From: Chitinophaga sp. CF118
Lineage (GTDB): Bacteria > Bacteroidota > Bacteroidia > Chitinophagales > Chitinophagaceae
Assembly (NCBI RefSeq): GCF_900112615.1
Contig: NZ_FOMK01000001.1
Location: 496,001-560,000 of the forward strand
Reading direction: 5' to 3'
DNA length: 64,000 nt
Each line of letters starts with the position of its first letter. Position 1 is the stretch's first letter. Below, piece after piece: positions 36,574-45,692 of this stretch. The translations under genes were made by a program, and so were the position numbers. The notes below the pieces were generated by a model. The model saw only the letters and a program-made list of their open reading frames with translations, was not told the origin of the DNA and did not search any database.

Positions 36574-37320
36574 TCAGGCAGCCACATAAATTGTATGTGT
36601 AAGAGTATAACCGCCAGATACACTACCGGTAACAGTAGACAATTCATTGGCCAGCGAGTCACTGAAAACCATGTCTGCTGTATTAGCTGTATCCTGTGTG
36701 CCGTGCGCCTTATAGTCTGTTGCAGTAGTGTACACTGTATTACAAACATCAGTTGGGAAAGCAATCTGTGTTACCAGCAGAGAGGTACCTGCAGAATTGT
36801 AAACGTGCACATGAATATGCGGAGCCCGTGGAGAATACCAACCAGGGAAAATACTGGTAAAAGTAACCAGCCCGTTCGAATCGGTAGTTTGTCTTCCCCG
36901 CAGGAAATGCGATGCTGTATAATCTACAGTAGCATAACCGCCGCCGGGGGTATCTACATACTCCGAATAATATCCCACTGCAGTGCAATGCCAGATGTCC
37001 ACCAGTGCACCGGAAAGTGCCGCGCAACTGTTATTTGTATTATTAATCGTGATTTTTATGGTCAACGGCACCCCCGATTGCCCGTCAACAATATTACTTC
37101 TTACATAAGAAGAAGGAGTTTTTGTAGGATAAGGACCTGCAGTTTCGGAAGAAGTAGCCGTGCAGGAGCCGGATGAAGTGCCCCCGGTGCTGGTACTATC
37201 AGTTGTTGTCGTAGTGGCAGCAGTTGTATCACTGTCCTTACTACAGGAGCTGGCCAGGGGTGCTATTACGGCAAGCCCTAAAGCTGCCAGTCCGCTTTTC
37301 AAAAAATGTTTTCTTTCCAT
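36574..37320 (-). CDS. Intradiol ring-cleavage dioxygenase-like lipoprotein
   Basis: A 248-residue exported protein with a signal of lipoprotein type (FLKSGLAALGLAVIAPLASSC, Cys26), a Ser/Thr-rich linker (~28-60) and a catechol/protocatechuate dioxygenase-like domain. The Fe(III) ligand motifs can be seen: ALVDIWHCTAVGYYSEY (first Tyr), FPGWYSPRAPHIHVHV (second Tyr and the two His). The family cleaves catechols between the hydroxyls. Extracytoplasmic members of this kind are known in several bacteria, with unsettled substrates. Length fits the single-domain forms. The isolated position gives no pathway clue. Confidence 0.85.
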   Translation of the reverse strand: MERKHFLKSGLAALGLAVIAPLASSCSKDSDTTAATTTTTDSTSTGGTSSGSCTATSSETAGPYPTKTPSSYVRSNIVDGQSGVPLTIKITINNTNNSCAALSGALVDIWHCTAVGYYSEYVDTPGGGYATVDYTASHFLRGRQTTDSNGLVTFTSIFPGWYSPRAPHIHVHVYNSAGTSLLVTQIAFPTDVCNTVYTTATDYKAHGTQDTANTADMVFSDSLANELSTVTGSVSGGYTLTHTIYVAA

Positions 37321-37503
37321 TGTTCGCCGTTTTTAAAAATGAGTGGTCGTGGTATATAAATTATCCGTACTATAAATATATCGCTGGAAAAAGGCTTTTA
37401 TTACATTTTAGCGGTAAACATCCCTTTTGTTGCGGTGAATTATCTTTTTGGGAAAAGATGCAGCCCTTCAGCAGGAAAATAATAATGATGTTCAAATTTG
37501 AAT

Positions 37504-37511
37504 TATATTTG
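37504..37511 (+). promoter_or_regulatory. Candidate -7 element before the metalloprotease gene
   Basis: TATATTTG matches the Bacteroidota TAnnTTTG -7 box, 90 bp before the ATG of the M43 protease gene. No clear -33 box was found, and the leader would be about 80 nt. Confidence 0.35.
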
Positions 37512-37600
37512 ATTTGTAAACCCGATCCTCAAGTATCTATCAAGCTCTCTCCCGGCAATATTATCCGATAGATGTATGAGTCAACCCAAATCTGTAACAA

Positions 37601-38584
37601 ATGAAAAAACTATCGATTTTAGTAACCTGTGGAATCTTCTTTATTTCTGCATGCACTAAACCAGACAAAAATTCGACTGAAAAACCTGCAACAGACAACA
37701 CTACTGCTGTTGCTACAGAGAGACATTGCGCCGCTATGGATGTATTAAATGAGCAACTGAAAAATGACCCGGCACTGGCTTCCCGGATGGCTGCAATAGA
37801 AGCAAATACAAACCGGATTATGCAAGACAAATCCCTTTATCGTCTCCTGCCAGATGGTAGTATCATGATCCCTGTTATAGTAAATGTGCTGTATAGAACA
37901 ACTGCACAAAACGTTTCTGCGGCACAGATCCAGTCACAGATCGATGTATTGAACAGAGACTATAACGGACTTAATTCGGAGTACAGCACTGTACCCACCC
38001 TGTTTTCATCTGTAAAAGCAAGTGTAGGCGTACATTTTGTACTTAAATCAGTAGTACGCAAATCCACAACAGTAACCACCTGGTCTACCAATGATGCTAT
38101 GAAAAAAAGCGCGCAGGGAGGTATCAATCCTACCACTCCGGACTCTGTTCTGAATATCTGGGTAGTAGGTGCTATGAGCGGCGGCGTAATTGGTTATGCG
38201 CAATTCCCCGGTGGCGCCAGTGCTACTGATGGCGTGGTAATTGCATATAACTGTTTCGGTAATACCGGTACTGCTGCGGCTCCATTTGGACTGGGCAGAA
38301 CGGCCACACATGAAATAGGCCATTGGCTGAATCTGCGCCATATCTGGGGCGATGCCACCTGCGGTACTGATCTGGTAGGTGATACCCCGGCGCATAATGC
38401 CGCTAACTATGGCTGTCCTTCTTATCCGCATTTAAGTACCTGCTCCGGCACACCTGTAGAAATGACCATGAACTATATGGACTATACAGACGATGCATGT
38501 ATGTATATGTTTACTGCCGGACAAAAAACCAGGATGCTGGCAACATTTGTTTCCGGTGGCGGCCGTTACGGCTTTGCCCAATAA
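37601..38584 (+). CDS. M43-family (pappalysin-like) zinc metalloprotease, lipoprotein
   Basis: A 327-residue secreted protease. The lipoprotein signal ends at Cys18 (FFISAC). The zinc motif HEIGHWLNLRHIWGD gives His237, Glu238, His241 and His247, and the Met-turn lies in MTMNYMDYTDDACMYMFT. The position and spacing are typical of M43 cytophagalysin-type enzymes. Residues ~40-85 look like a short propeptide. It acts outside the cell or on its surface. The C-terminal sorting domain of type IX substrates is absent, so lipid anchoring is the more likely fate. Confidence 0.92.
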   Translation: MKKLSILVTCGIFFISACTKPDKNSTEKPATDNTTAVATERHCAAMDVLNEQLKNDPALASRMAAIEANTNRIMQDKSLYRLLPDGSIMIPVIVNVLYRTTAQNVSAAQIQSQIDVLNRDYNGLNSEYSTVPTLFSSVKASVGVHFVLKSVVRKSTTVTTWSTNDAMKKSAQGGINPTTPDSVLNIWVVGAMSGGVIGYAQFPGGASATDGVVIAYNCFGNTGTAAAPFGLGRTATHEIGHWLNLRHIWGDATCGTDLVGDTPAHNAANYGCPSYPHLSTCSGTPVEMTMNYMDYTDDACMYMFTAGQKTRMLATFVSGGGRYGFAQ

Positions 38585-38634
38585 ATAAAACTCCGGGAGA
38601 GAGTTTTCAGATTCTTATTGTATTTTGTCGGGAT

Positions 38635-39285
38635 ATGAAGCTATTACTAACCATCATGATAGTATGCACATTCGGGCAATTGCATGCACAAACTATAATA
38701 TCAAAAGCAGAAACGGAGAAGATATTTACCGGAACCAGGCCCCCTATACGCATAGCGTATAGCTATAGCGACAATACTGGAAAATATTATCTCGCACTCG
38801 CAGAAAGCATTGATTCAATAGCAGATAAAAATGACACCTTACACTATATCATAAAAGGAATCTGCCTGCAGGCGGGAGATAATGGAACCGTGAAAAAGTG
38901 GGAACTGAATGATCATAAAAGAAGTGAGATGGATGGCGAATTTTCTATCTGGTTCTGGACAAAGTTCTGTGAATTAAAAGATATCGACGGAGACGGAATC
39001 GTAGAACCTATTATAGTATATGGCACCGCCGGAATGAACGGTATAGGTGATGGCAGAATAAAAATACTGATCTATTACAAAGGACAGAAAACAGCTATAC
39101 GCCACCAGAATTCAGAAATGGATGGTGGCAGGAGCACCGCTATAGATGCTACCTTTTATACCTTACCCCTCCTCCTGCAGCAACATATAAAAGATCTCAT
39201 GAAAACATTGGATGATAAGGGCTTGGCTATTTTTGCACCATACTATGAAGCAAAAATGAAAAAGAAAGCCTTATCCTTGGAATAG
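38635..39285 (+). CDS. Exported hypothetical protein with a DxDxDG motif
   Basis: A 216-residue protein beginning MKLLLTIMIVCTFGQLHAQT, a clear signal peptide; this ATG is preferred over one at 38497 that lies inside the protease gene. The middle has KDIDGDGIVEPIIVYGTAG, an Asp-rich loop like those of calcium-binding or FG-GAP repeats. No family was recognised with confidence. It follows the protease by 50 bp. Its TAG stop directly abuts the stop codon of the convergent next gene (TAGCTA). Confidence 0.75.
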   Translation: MKLLLTIMIVCTFGQLHAQTIISKAETEKIFTGTRPPIRIAYSYSDNTGKYYLALAESIDSIADKNDTLHYIIKGICLQAGDNGTVKKWELNDHKRSEMDGEFSIWFWTKFCELKDIDGDGIVEPIIVYGTAGMNGIGDGRIKILIYYKGQKTAIRHQNSEMDGGRSTAIDATFYTLPLLLQQHIKDLMKTLDDKGLAIFAPYYEAKMKKKALSLE

Positions 39286-39960
39286 CTATTTATACTGATA
39301 AAAGATACCGGTATCAAAAGGCGTCCACAAACATGCTTTTTGTCCGCAACTTTTAAGCCCGTTGTTAGCCCAGGTATTACAGGTATAAAACAGATTGTAA
39401 TGTCCCTTTGCTTCGTAAAAAGCATCGTTTTTACTGTAGTTGGCATTGGTCACAATATGTATAAATTCTCCGTTCTCATTTGTGTCAAAACTTTTTTGTA
39501 CAAATGCAATCAGTCGCAGATATTGCTCCTTACTGATATTAATCTTCACGCAGGATTTCCTTTCGTGCATCTGTTTATAAAAAGTGGCATGAATGGCAGA
39601 AGTACTTAAAGCAAATGCTGCTTTAAATGCTGTGCTGAATTTCAGATCCGCCCAGGTAGGCGTTTCAAGATAAAAGCCTTTATCGCCCCAGCCAAAAGCA
39701 ATGAATTGAGCAAGTGTATCATTAGCAAGCGTATTGTCGAAATGAACGCTTTTACTCCAGTCTATACACTCATTCCTGACAGGCAATACCAGGTCTGTAT
39801 GCACACCGTTGGTAAGAATATAAATAGTGATATCATTGTTTATCATATCTTCTCTTGCCACACTGATCCTGGATAACGAGAAAGCTAAAAGCAGGTAAAT
39901 ACCAACAAATAATACAAGGGCCAGTACAGAAATACCCAGGATCTTAAATATCTTCTTCAA
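39286..39960 (-). CDS. DUF2459/TIGR02117-family membrane-anchored protein
   Basis: A 224-residue protein with one N-terminal transmembrane helix (ILGISVLALVLFVGIYLLLAFSL) and a periplasmic domain. The family marks are TNGVHTDLVLPV, FIAFGWGDKGFYLETPTW and YNLFYTCNTWANNGLK. The conserved His and Cys recall NlpC/P60-like cysteine hydrolases, but no activity is established for the family. The only start is a TTG at 39958-39960. It is convergent with the preceding gene without a spacer. Confidence 0.82.
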   Translation of the reverse strand: MKKIFKILGISVLALVLFVGIYLLLAFSLSRISVAREDMINNDITIYILTNGVHTDLVLPVRNECIDWSKSVHFDNTLANDTLAQFIAFGWGDKGFYLETPTWADLKFSTAFKAAFALSTSAIHATFYKQMHERKSCVKINISKEQYLRLIAFVQKSFDTNENGEFIHIVTNANYSKNDAFYEAKGHYNLFYTCNTWANNGLKSCGQKACLWTPFDTGIFYQYK

Positions 39961-40045
39961 AATGATGTGGATTTTATAAGTATAGATGGCATAAAAATAA
40001 ATAATCCCAATAGAAAATGTTTATTTTTATTGAAATTTATAACCT

Positions 40046-40558
40046 ATGGTCAGCAAACCACTACCAGGCGAATACACAAAATTTCAGGAAACTTACGTTA
40101 GCATGGTAGGGAATCTCCCCGTGCTGGATGTATTGATCGAATCAAAGAAAAACACGCACGCATTTCTTAGCAGTGTTCCGCTGGATAAGGAAGAATATGC
40201 CTATGCTGAGGGTAAATGGACTATCAAAGAAGTAGTGGGGCATATGATCGATACAGAGCGGATCTTCGCATACCGTCTTTTATGCTTTGCACGTGGCGAA
40301 CAAAAGCCTCTGCCAGGCTTCGAGCAGGACGATTACGTACTGCAATCTTTTGCTAACGACCGGGTGTTATCTGATCTTGCAGACGAATTCAGAGTAATAC
40401 GTGAATCTACCTTGTATCTCGTTCGGAACCTGAATGAAAAACAGTTACTAAATATTGGCACCTCTAGTGGAAACCCGCTTTCTGCAAGGGCATTGGTTTA
40501 CATGATAGCTGGACACGAACTGCATCATATAAAAATCCTTAAAGAAAAATATATCTAG
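40046..40558 (+). CDS. DinB-like four-helix metal-binding protein
   Basis: A 170-residue protein of the DinB/YfiT superfamily, a four-helix bundle that holds a metal through three His. Two His regions are visible, VVGHMIDTERIFAYR near 71 and GHELHHIKILKEKYI at the C-terminus. Related enzymes are thiol-dependent S-transferases or damage-inducible proteins. The specific role is unknown. The gene stands alone and ends at a large bidirectional terminator. Confidence 0.85.
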   Translation: MVSKPLPGEYTKFQETYVSMVGNLPVLDVLIESKKNTHAFLSSVPLDKEEYAYAEGKWTIKEVVGHMIDTERIFAYRLLCFARGEQKPLPGFEQDDYVLQSFANDRVLSDLADEFRVIRESTLYLVRNLNEKQLLNIGTSSGNPLSARALVYMIAGHELHHIKILKEKYI

Positions 40559-40561
40559 TAT

Positions 40562-40628
40562 AACTCTGATTATTTCGTCTTATAATCCTTCCTGGAAAGG
40601 ATTATAAGACGAAATAATCATCAGAGTT
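40562..40628. terminator. Large bidirectional terminator between DinB and the acyltransferase gene
   Basis: A 29-bp arm at 40562-40590 pairs with 40597-40628, interrupted only by a 3-nt bulge, across a 6-nt loop. It reaches the stop codon of the minus-strand gene (40621-40623). Confidence 0.8.
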
Positions 40629-41685
40629 TAAAAAATATCTGCTTCTTATACAGCCAGTAACACAGGTACCATTCCAGGAATAATGTTACCAATGCTGACA
40701 ATACCTTTATAGGTACAAAGATCGCCACTACCCCATTCACCCATTGCGCCCCTACAGTCTCAAAGAACACGTAGATAAAAATTGCATTCATACCTACTAC
40801 CACTGCAATCCAGGTATACTTACTATGTTGCTTCACATCTATCCACCAATATAATGCGGCAAGAATCAATAACACCCATCCCACAGATGCGAGTACAAAA
40901 CCAGCAGTACTGATACGTTTGATAATGGGCGATATATTACTTATATCTGCGCCAAAACCAAGTACCAATGCAATCACTCCTATTGCTAACAATGTAACCG
41001 TCTTTTTCGTACCACTGTTTGCTGTCATCAGGAATTTACCGGCTACCATTCCCCATACAGTATGTGCTGCTGTGGGAATAATATTAATCGCTACCCACCC
41101 ATCAGGATTTATCTTTCCCATTAGCAAAGTATCTGCATATGCACCGAAGTTATGATACTCTGTAAATGGCTGATCAAATCCTGGCATTAATATCGTTCTG
41201 TATAATACATCATTCAATACAATCAGCAGTAGTCCGGCTATTATCTGGAATGTAAAAGATCTGCCTATAATCAGGTAAGCGATGATAGTGGTAACAGATA
41301 ACTGGGTTAATACATTCCACAGTTCCCAAACGATCTTACCGGAATAGATACAATGTAATCCTGTACCCAGTAGAAACAGCTTCGCACTTCTTATCAGAAT
41401 ATGTTTGAAGTTTTGTCTCCAGGTGATGCCCTTCTTTCTTTTGCTCTCGAAAGAGATATACATGGCAGTTCCTGCCATGAACATAAAGGAAGGCTGTACC
41501 AGATCCCAGAAACGTAGTCCATGCCAGGGATGATGAAAGAATTGTTCTATCACTCCTCCCTCATGTAACTCTTTTATAGACTCATAAACCCGGCAACTTT
41601 CTGCGGCCAGTAAGATCATGATCATACCACGCATCACATCCAGCGACAATAATCGTTCCGATGATTTATTTAACTGTAATGGCAT
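40621..41685 (-). CDS. DUF5009 / HGSNAT-like membrane acyltransferase
   Basis: A 354-residue inner-membrane protein with about ten helices. It starts RLLSLDVMRGMIMILL, with the R-G-x-x-(M/I)-x-x-M of the DUF5009/heparan-alpha-glucosaminide N-acetyltransferase family, then FFHHPWHGLRFWDLVQPSFMFMAG. Such proteins are thought to move acyl groups across the membrane to sugars. It overlaps the preceding DUF4832 gene by 20 bp and is the last gene of the composite glycan locus, so it may act on sugars released there. Confidence 0.83.
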   Translation of the reverse strand: MPLQLNKSSERLLSLDVMRGMIMILLAAESCRVYESIKELHEGGVIEQFFHHPWHGLRFWDLVQPSFMFMAGTAMYISFESKRKKGITWRQNFKHILIRSAKLFLLGTGLHCIYSGKIVWELWNVLTQLSVTTIIAYLIIGRSFTFQIIAGLLLIVLNDVLYRTILMPGFDQPFTEYHNFGAYADTLLMGKINPDGWVAINIIPTAAHTVWGMVAGKFLMTANSGTKKTVTLLAIGVIALVLGFGADISNISPIIKRISTAGFVLASVGWVLLILAALYWWIDVKQHSKYTWIAVVVGMNAIFIYVFFETVGAQWVNGVVAIFVPIKVLSALVTLFLEWYLCYWLYKKQIFFKL

Positions 41686-43195
41686 AATTCAGCTTATTAT
41701 ATCCTGTGTTTGCTTCCCATACATTCTCGTTAGCCAACCGCACACTAAAGGCTGGTTTCACCTTTAAAGCGGCATATTTATCGGGTAAATTCAGCAGCAG
41801 ATCATAATTACCGGCACTGATACCTGCAGGCAAAGCAAAAGACTGCTGTAAAGTAATAGCACCTGTTAACCATTTGCGTACTTCGGTATTAAAGTCCAGT
41901 AAATAAACCTGGCCGGAAGTCGCATTCCGTAACACCAGTTGCACCGGCCGCGGATTGTATGGAGCGGCATAACCGCCGTTCTGCAGATGGATGAGTACAG
42001 ACAGCGAATCGTTCAGCTGAAAGCTTGCATCTTTTAATACAAGCCGGTAGCCCAGTTTACGTTTGATGTTATCAAGGCACCCACCTATTTTCCAATCATT
42101 ATTCACTTCAGGATTGTAATCCGCATTCAGAAAACTGTAATGCATATCACCAAATTCCTTTTCTGCATGACCAGTAGGCTCACAATCATTCTGGGGACTA
42201 TATTCATCGCTGCAGGTTTCCCCTCCCACTACCACAAACTTGCTGTCCAGATTGTAGTAATTACGGAAGGCTGTAGTTGCTTCTTTTGGTGCTGACGAAG
42301 AATTACCATAATCAGCATAAGTACCGTAATCATTTGCACTGGCAAGGAAACAGTCATTATGAAATCCTATTCTTGCTTTATCAGTTCCCAATGCGGCTTC
42401 TGCAGATGTTAATGCAGCTGAAGTAGCAGGCGCATTTACACCATATATATAACGTTGTTTGATCTGCGGATAACGCACCTGCACCATTCTGTCTGTTGGT
42501 AATGCGCCAAGCATCGCACTCAATATCGCTGCCCTGTCGGTCCAGTTATTATCGTACAACTGACCTTGTCCATTTGAAGAAGCATCCCCAAAATAGTCTG
42601 TATAATAGTTCTCTCCCCAGGTACCAATAAAACCCAGCTGCACACAGGCAATCACATCTGCATTAGCCTGCAATACAGGTTTTAGCTGACTTATATGATT
42701 CAGCACAATACTCTTGGGAGCATCCCCGTAAGGAGAACAAATGAACTCCTCAGAACAACTACCGGCTGTTGCTGTAACAGTATAAGTAAATCGGGGAATC
42801 AGCTTTACCCCTGCTGTTCTGGCAGTAGCACAGTCTTTTGTTATATTGTTCAGGAATGCTGCGGGCAAGGCTTTTCCATTATATCCATCAAGAATAAAAT
42901 ACCTGAATACCAATGTGCTGATCACACTATAAGTAGTACCGGATACACTCTGTCCGGTACGGTAACCTGTCAACGTAGCAGCGTCCAGTGGATCATAATT
43001 ATCTACTGAAGTTTCGGAATACCGGTAAAAACCACGCTCGGGGTTAGGAAAGTCTGCTGTACTCTCCGTATAGGTAATTGCAGTTGCTTTCAGAGCTATT
43101 TTATTGTCATCATCACTGTTGCTTTTTTTATCACAGCTGATGATCAATAGTGCAGAGATAAAGAATAACGATGGTTTCATTAATGAGGGTTTCAT
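41666..43195 (-). CDS. DUF4874/DUF4832 lipoprotein, putative glycan-active protein
   Basis: A 509-residue lipoprotein (FISALLIISC; the start has an odd in-frame repeat MKPSLMKPSL, so either Met could be used). The N-terminal half begins with FPNPERGFYRYSET, the DUF4874 signature, and shows a TIM-barrel-like core (LGFIGTWGENYYTDYFGD). The C-terminal half is DUF4832 with LVLKDASFQLNDSLSVLIHLQNGGY. The pair occurs in many polysaccharide loci and resembles glycoside hydrolases, but no activity is proven to my knowledge. It has its own possible promoter (43252-43259) and a leader hairpin. Confidence 0.85.
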   Translation of the reverse strand: MKPSLMKPSLFFISALLIISCDKKSNSDDDNKIALKATAITYTESTADFPNPERGFYRYSETSVDNYDPLDAATLTGYRTGQSVSGTTYSVISTLVFRYFILDGYNGKALPAAFLNNITKDCATARTAGVKLIPRFTYTVTATAGSCSEEFICSPYGDAPKSIVLNHISQLKPVLQANADVIACVQLGFIGTWGENYYTDYFGDASSNGQGQLYDNNWTDRAAILSAMLGALPTDRMVQVRYPQIKQRYIYGVNAPATSAALTSAEAALGTDKARIGFHNDCFLASANDYGTYADYGNSSSAPKEATTAFRNYYNLDSKFVVVGGETCSDEYSPQNDCEPTGHAEKEFGDMHYSFLNADYNPEVNNDWKIGGCLDNIKRKLGYRLVLKDASFQLNDSLSVLIHLQNGGYAAPYNPRPVQLVLRNATSGQVYLLDFNTEVRKWLTGAITLQQSFALPAGISAGNYDLLLNLPDKYAALKVKPAFSVRLANENVWEANTGYNKLNYAITVK

Positions 43196-43212
43196 AAAGA
43201 TGGGTTTGTTAT

Positions 43213-43236
43213 AGGAGACTCCTCACGGAGTCTCCT
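43213..43236. terminator. 10-bp perfect hairpin in the leader of the DUF4832 gene
   Basis: AGGAGACTCC at 43213-43222 and GGAGTCTCCT at 43227-43236 form a perfect stem with a 4-nt loop, between the PKD gene stop and the DUF4832 start. No T-run follows on the minus strand, so it could protect mRNA ends or attenuate rather than simply terminate. Confidence 0.6.
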
Positions 43237-43251
43237 GTTTATGATATTATT

Positions 43252-43259
43252 CAAATATA
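43252..43259 (-). promoter_or_regulatory. Candidate -7 element before the DUF4832 gene
   Basis: On the minus strand the bases read TATATTTG, an exact TAnnTTTG match just after the PKD gene stop codon. It would give a leader of about 50 nt that includes the hairpin at 43213-43236. Confidence 0.35.
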
Positions 43260-43264
43260 ATATA

Positions 43265-44125
43265 TTATTCAAAATTAATTAAGATAGACGGTTGTTTCCC
43301 ATTTGGCATATTACCCAATGTTGCAGACCAATCACTCTTGGTTGCCTGTATCCCGATCCTGAAAGCACTTGTGGCTGCCATGTTTTTTATTTTGGAACGT
43401 ACCAGCCGCATTTCAAACTTCAGGGTAGTACCATCCTGTACAACAGTTCCCACACTGTAAAATTCAGCAACACCTGTTGGTGTAAAGACAAATGCATCCT
43501 GTGTAGCGCCGGTGTGATTGTATACATCAAACCAATCTGCGAGAATACCACCTTCGATCAATACATCGTATCCACCATCAGGAAAAAGGCCTGGAAGTAA
43601 TAAACCAGTAGTGGTACTATTATCTGTATCCATGTAAAAGTCAAAGATATCCCCGTTGGCCTTGTTTGAATTCATCTCAAAGTAGATGTACACATAGTTG
43701 GCATCATAATCAAACTTCGCCCTTTTGAAATAGGTTTCACCGGCACCGGAGGTAATGTCATAAGTAGTAACATTATCCCAGTCGGATAAAGTATTATCAT
43801 CCAGTTTTACAGGTGATGATTTAGCAATATATACCACAGTAGAAGCTTCGGTTACACGACCTTCTTTTGTGGTAGCATACAGGGTAGGTACATACTTCCC
43901 TTTACCCGGATAAGTATGTACAGGACTGGCATCAGTAGAAGTTGTACTGTCTCCGAAATCCCATTTATAAGACACTGCTCCTGTGGTTGTATTCGTGAAC
44001 GTTACATCATATCCGTTAATGCTTACAGCATAAAAGACATCCGCCTCTGGCGTATCTTTATCTTTTTTACAGGCACTTAATACAGTTACCAGTAACAGGA
44101 AAGAAAATATATGTTTGAGTTGCAT
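43265..44125 (-). CDS. PKD-domain surface lipoprotein, putative glycan binder
   Basis: A 286-residue lipoprotein (LVTVLSACKKD, Cys19). Residues ~32-105 form a PKD domain (VSYKWDFGDSTTSTDASPVHTYPGKGKY). The C-terminal ~170 residues (DDNTLSDWDN, FDYDANYVYIYFEMNS, GYDVLIEGG) resemble a CBM9-like carbohydrate-binding sandwich. In this position, directly after susD, it is likely the surface glycan-binding partner, the role SusE/F play elsewhere. It begins 35 bp after the susD stop. Confidence 0.82.
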   Translation of the reverse strand: MQLKHIFSFLLLVTVLSACKKDKDTPEADVFYAVSINGYDVTFTNTTTGAVSYKWDFGDSTTSTDASPVHTYPGKGKYVPTLYATTKEGRVTEASTVVYIAKSSPVKLDDNTLSDWDNVTTYDITSGAGETYFKRAKFDYDANYVYIYFEMNSNKANGDIFDFYMDTDNSTTTGLLLPGLFPDGGYDVLIEGGILADWFDVYNHTGATQDAFVFTPTGVAEFYSVGTVVQDGTTLKFEMRLVRSKIKNMAATSAFRIGIQATKSDWSATLGNMPNGKQPSILINFE

Positions 44126-44160
44126 AATGATACTTCATTAAAAAATGAATAAATAACTAA

Positions 44161-45675
44161 TCAGGGATTCTGCTGACATAATTTATTAGTCTGTACTTCA
44201 TCTATCGGTATGTAATAGATGATCCTGTTGTTATCCCAGTTAATGATCTCATTGTTATAATTAGCAGGCTGCGTGCTAAGGTCGATATCAGACTCCTTTA
44301 ATCCGGGCAGATGATATCCCCAGTAGGTGCGGTTCATACTTAGTTTATTCCGGTATACATCAAAAGTACGATGCCCTTCAAAAGCCAGTTCAATACGCCT
44401 TTCTTTTAATACCACTTCCAGTGCGGTTTTATCTGCCGGTACTTTTCCTTTGTATAGGGAACTGTCCAGTCCGCGGTTCTTACGGATCATATCCACATCA
44501 TTAAGTGCAGCAGTTATATCACCCTTTTTAGCTTCTGCTTCTGCTTTGTTCAGGTACATTTCAGAGATGCGGAACATGATAGGTGAACTTAATGTAGGAC
44601 TACCCCCCTGGAAAGAGAACTTAGTAATATAATACATCTCGATACCGTTCTTCTTTTGCAAATTACTATCCGCGTCTCTCGCAGGTACAATGTAAGACCA
44701 GCGTATATCTTCCTGATGCTCAGACATAGTATCCCTTAAAGAAGCAGAAGCAAACTCCTCTCCCCATCCGGAGTTACCATCAGAATAGATCATGGAAGCA
44801 ATAGAACCTTCCTTACCATAATCATCCACTGTTGTAAAAGCTACACACAGAATTGTTTCTGTACTGGTAGCAGCATTTGCAAACATAGTAGGGTAATTTG
44901 CAGCTGTCGCAATGCTGAATTTTCCTGAGTTGATTACTTTATCTGAGAAATAAATTGTACTATCATTATCACCTTTATATAAGAATACCCTGGATAACAA
45001 TGCCCATGCGGCTTCCTGCGAAGCATACTGTACACCACGTGAAGCAGTCATAAGATCTGCACCTTTTTCTGCATCTGCAATAATAGAAGCATACACCTCT
45101 GATATTGTTGATCTTGCCTTGGAAGAAGGATCACTGGTAGAGGTACGCAATATAATACCATTCCCGTTCGGGTCCTGCGTATAAGGTCTTGCATAAAAAC
45201 GAGCAAGGTTGAAATGACAGAAGGCACGGAGAAAATAACACTCCCCTATCAGCTGTTGTACACTTGCATCAGGATTGCTGATAGTTTGTGCCGCCTCAAT
45301 AACCGTATTCACATCATTAATGATCTTATAAGAGATATACCAGAAATAACGGCTGTTCGTCTGCGTAGGGGTATGATTAAGAGAAAAACTGTAATAAAGT
45401 GGATCGGTGGTTGTTTGCCCGCATACGATATCATCACTGGCAAAGTCACTCATCTGGAAGTACTGACGCAGGTACATGTTATTAAGGTCTGTAGTACCGT
45501 TAAATTCCACATGATCCTTGAAGAGCGAGTAAGCACCATTCAGTGCATTCTTCAGTCCCTGAATTGTATTGGTTAATGTGCCGGTAGTTAATGAATCACT
45601 TGGTGTCACATCCTTCAAACAACCGGTAATAAGCAGCGGTAAAGCTAATATGATGATGAAAAATCTTGTTCTCAT
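44161..45675 (-). CDS. SusD/RagB-family lipoprotein
   Basis: A 504-residue surface lipoprotein with LPLLITGC (Cys19) at the signal end. The helical core has QQLIGECYFLRAFCHFNLARFYARPY, and the C-terminal conserved part has VVLKERRIELAFEGHRTFDVYRNK and IIYYIPIDEVQ. It pairs with the SusC 17 bp upstream. Together with the PKD lipoprotein it should form the surface capture complex of the downstream half of the composite locus. Confidence 0.93.
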   Translation of the reverse strand: MRTRFFIIILALPLLITGCLKDVTPSDSLTTGTLTNTIQGLKNALNGAYSLFKDHVEFNGTTDLNNMYLRQYFQMSDFASDDIVCGQTTTDPLYYSFSLNHTPTQTNSRYFWYISYKIINDVNTVIEAAQTISNPDASVQQLIGECYFLRAFCHFNLARFYARPYTQDPNGNGIILRTSTSDPSSKARSTISEVYASIIADAEKGADLMTASRGVQYASQEAAWALLSRVFLYKGDNDSTIYFSDKVINSGKFSIATAANYPTMFANAATSTETILCVAFTTVDDYGKEGSIASMIYSDGNSGWGEEFASASLRDTMSEHQEDIRWSYIVPARDADSNLQKKNGIEMYYITKFSFQGGSPTLSSPIMFRISEMYLNKAEAEAKKGDITAALNDVDMIRKNRGLDSSLYKGKVPADKTALEVVLKERRIELAFEGHRTFDVYRNKLSMNRTYWGYHLPGLKESDIDLSTQPANYNNEIINWDNNRIIYYIPIDEVQTNKLCQQNP

Positions 45676-45692
45676 GGTCTTGATCGTTTTAA

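Noticed and set aside
36595..37176. A 193-codon plus-strand frame opposite the dioxygenase-like gene
   Set aside because: Cys-rich, family-less sequence complementary to a gene with clear iron-ligand motifs.
38048..38431. A 127-codon minus-strand frame inside the M43 protease gene
   Set aside because: It lies wholly within the protease gene, whose zinc motif and signal peptide are clear.
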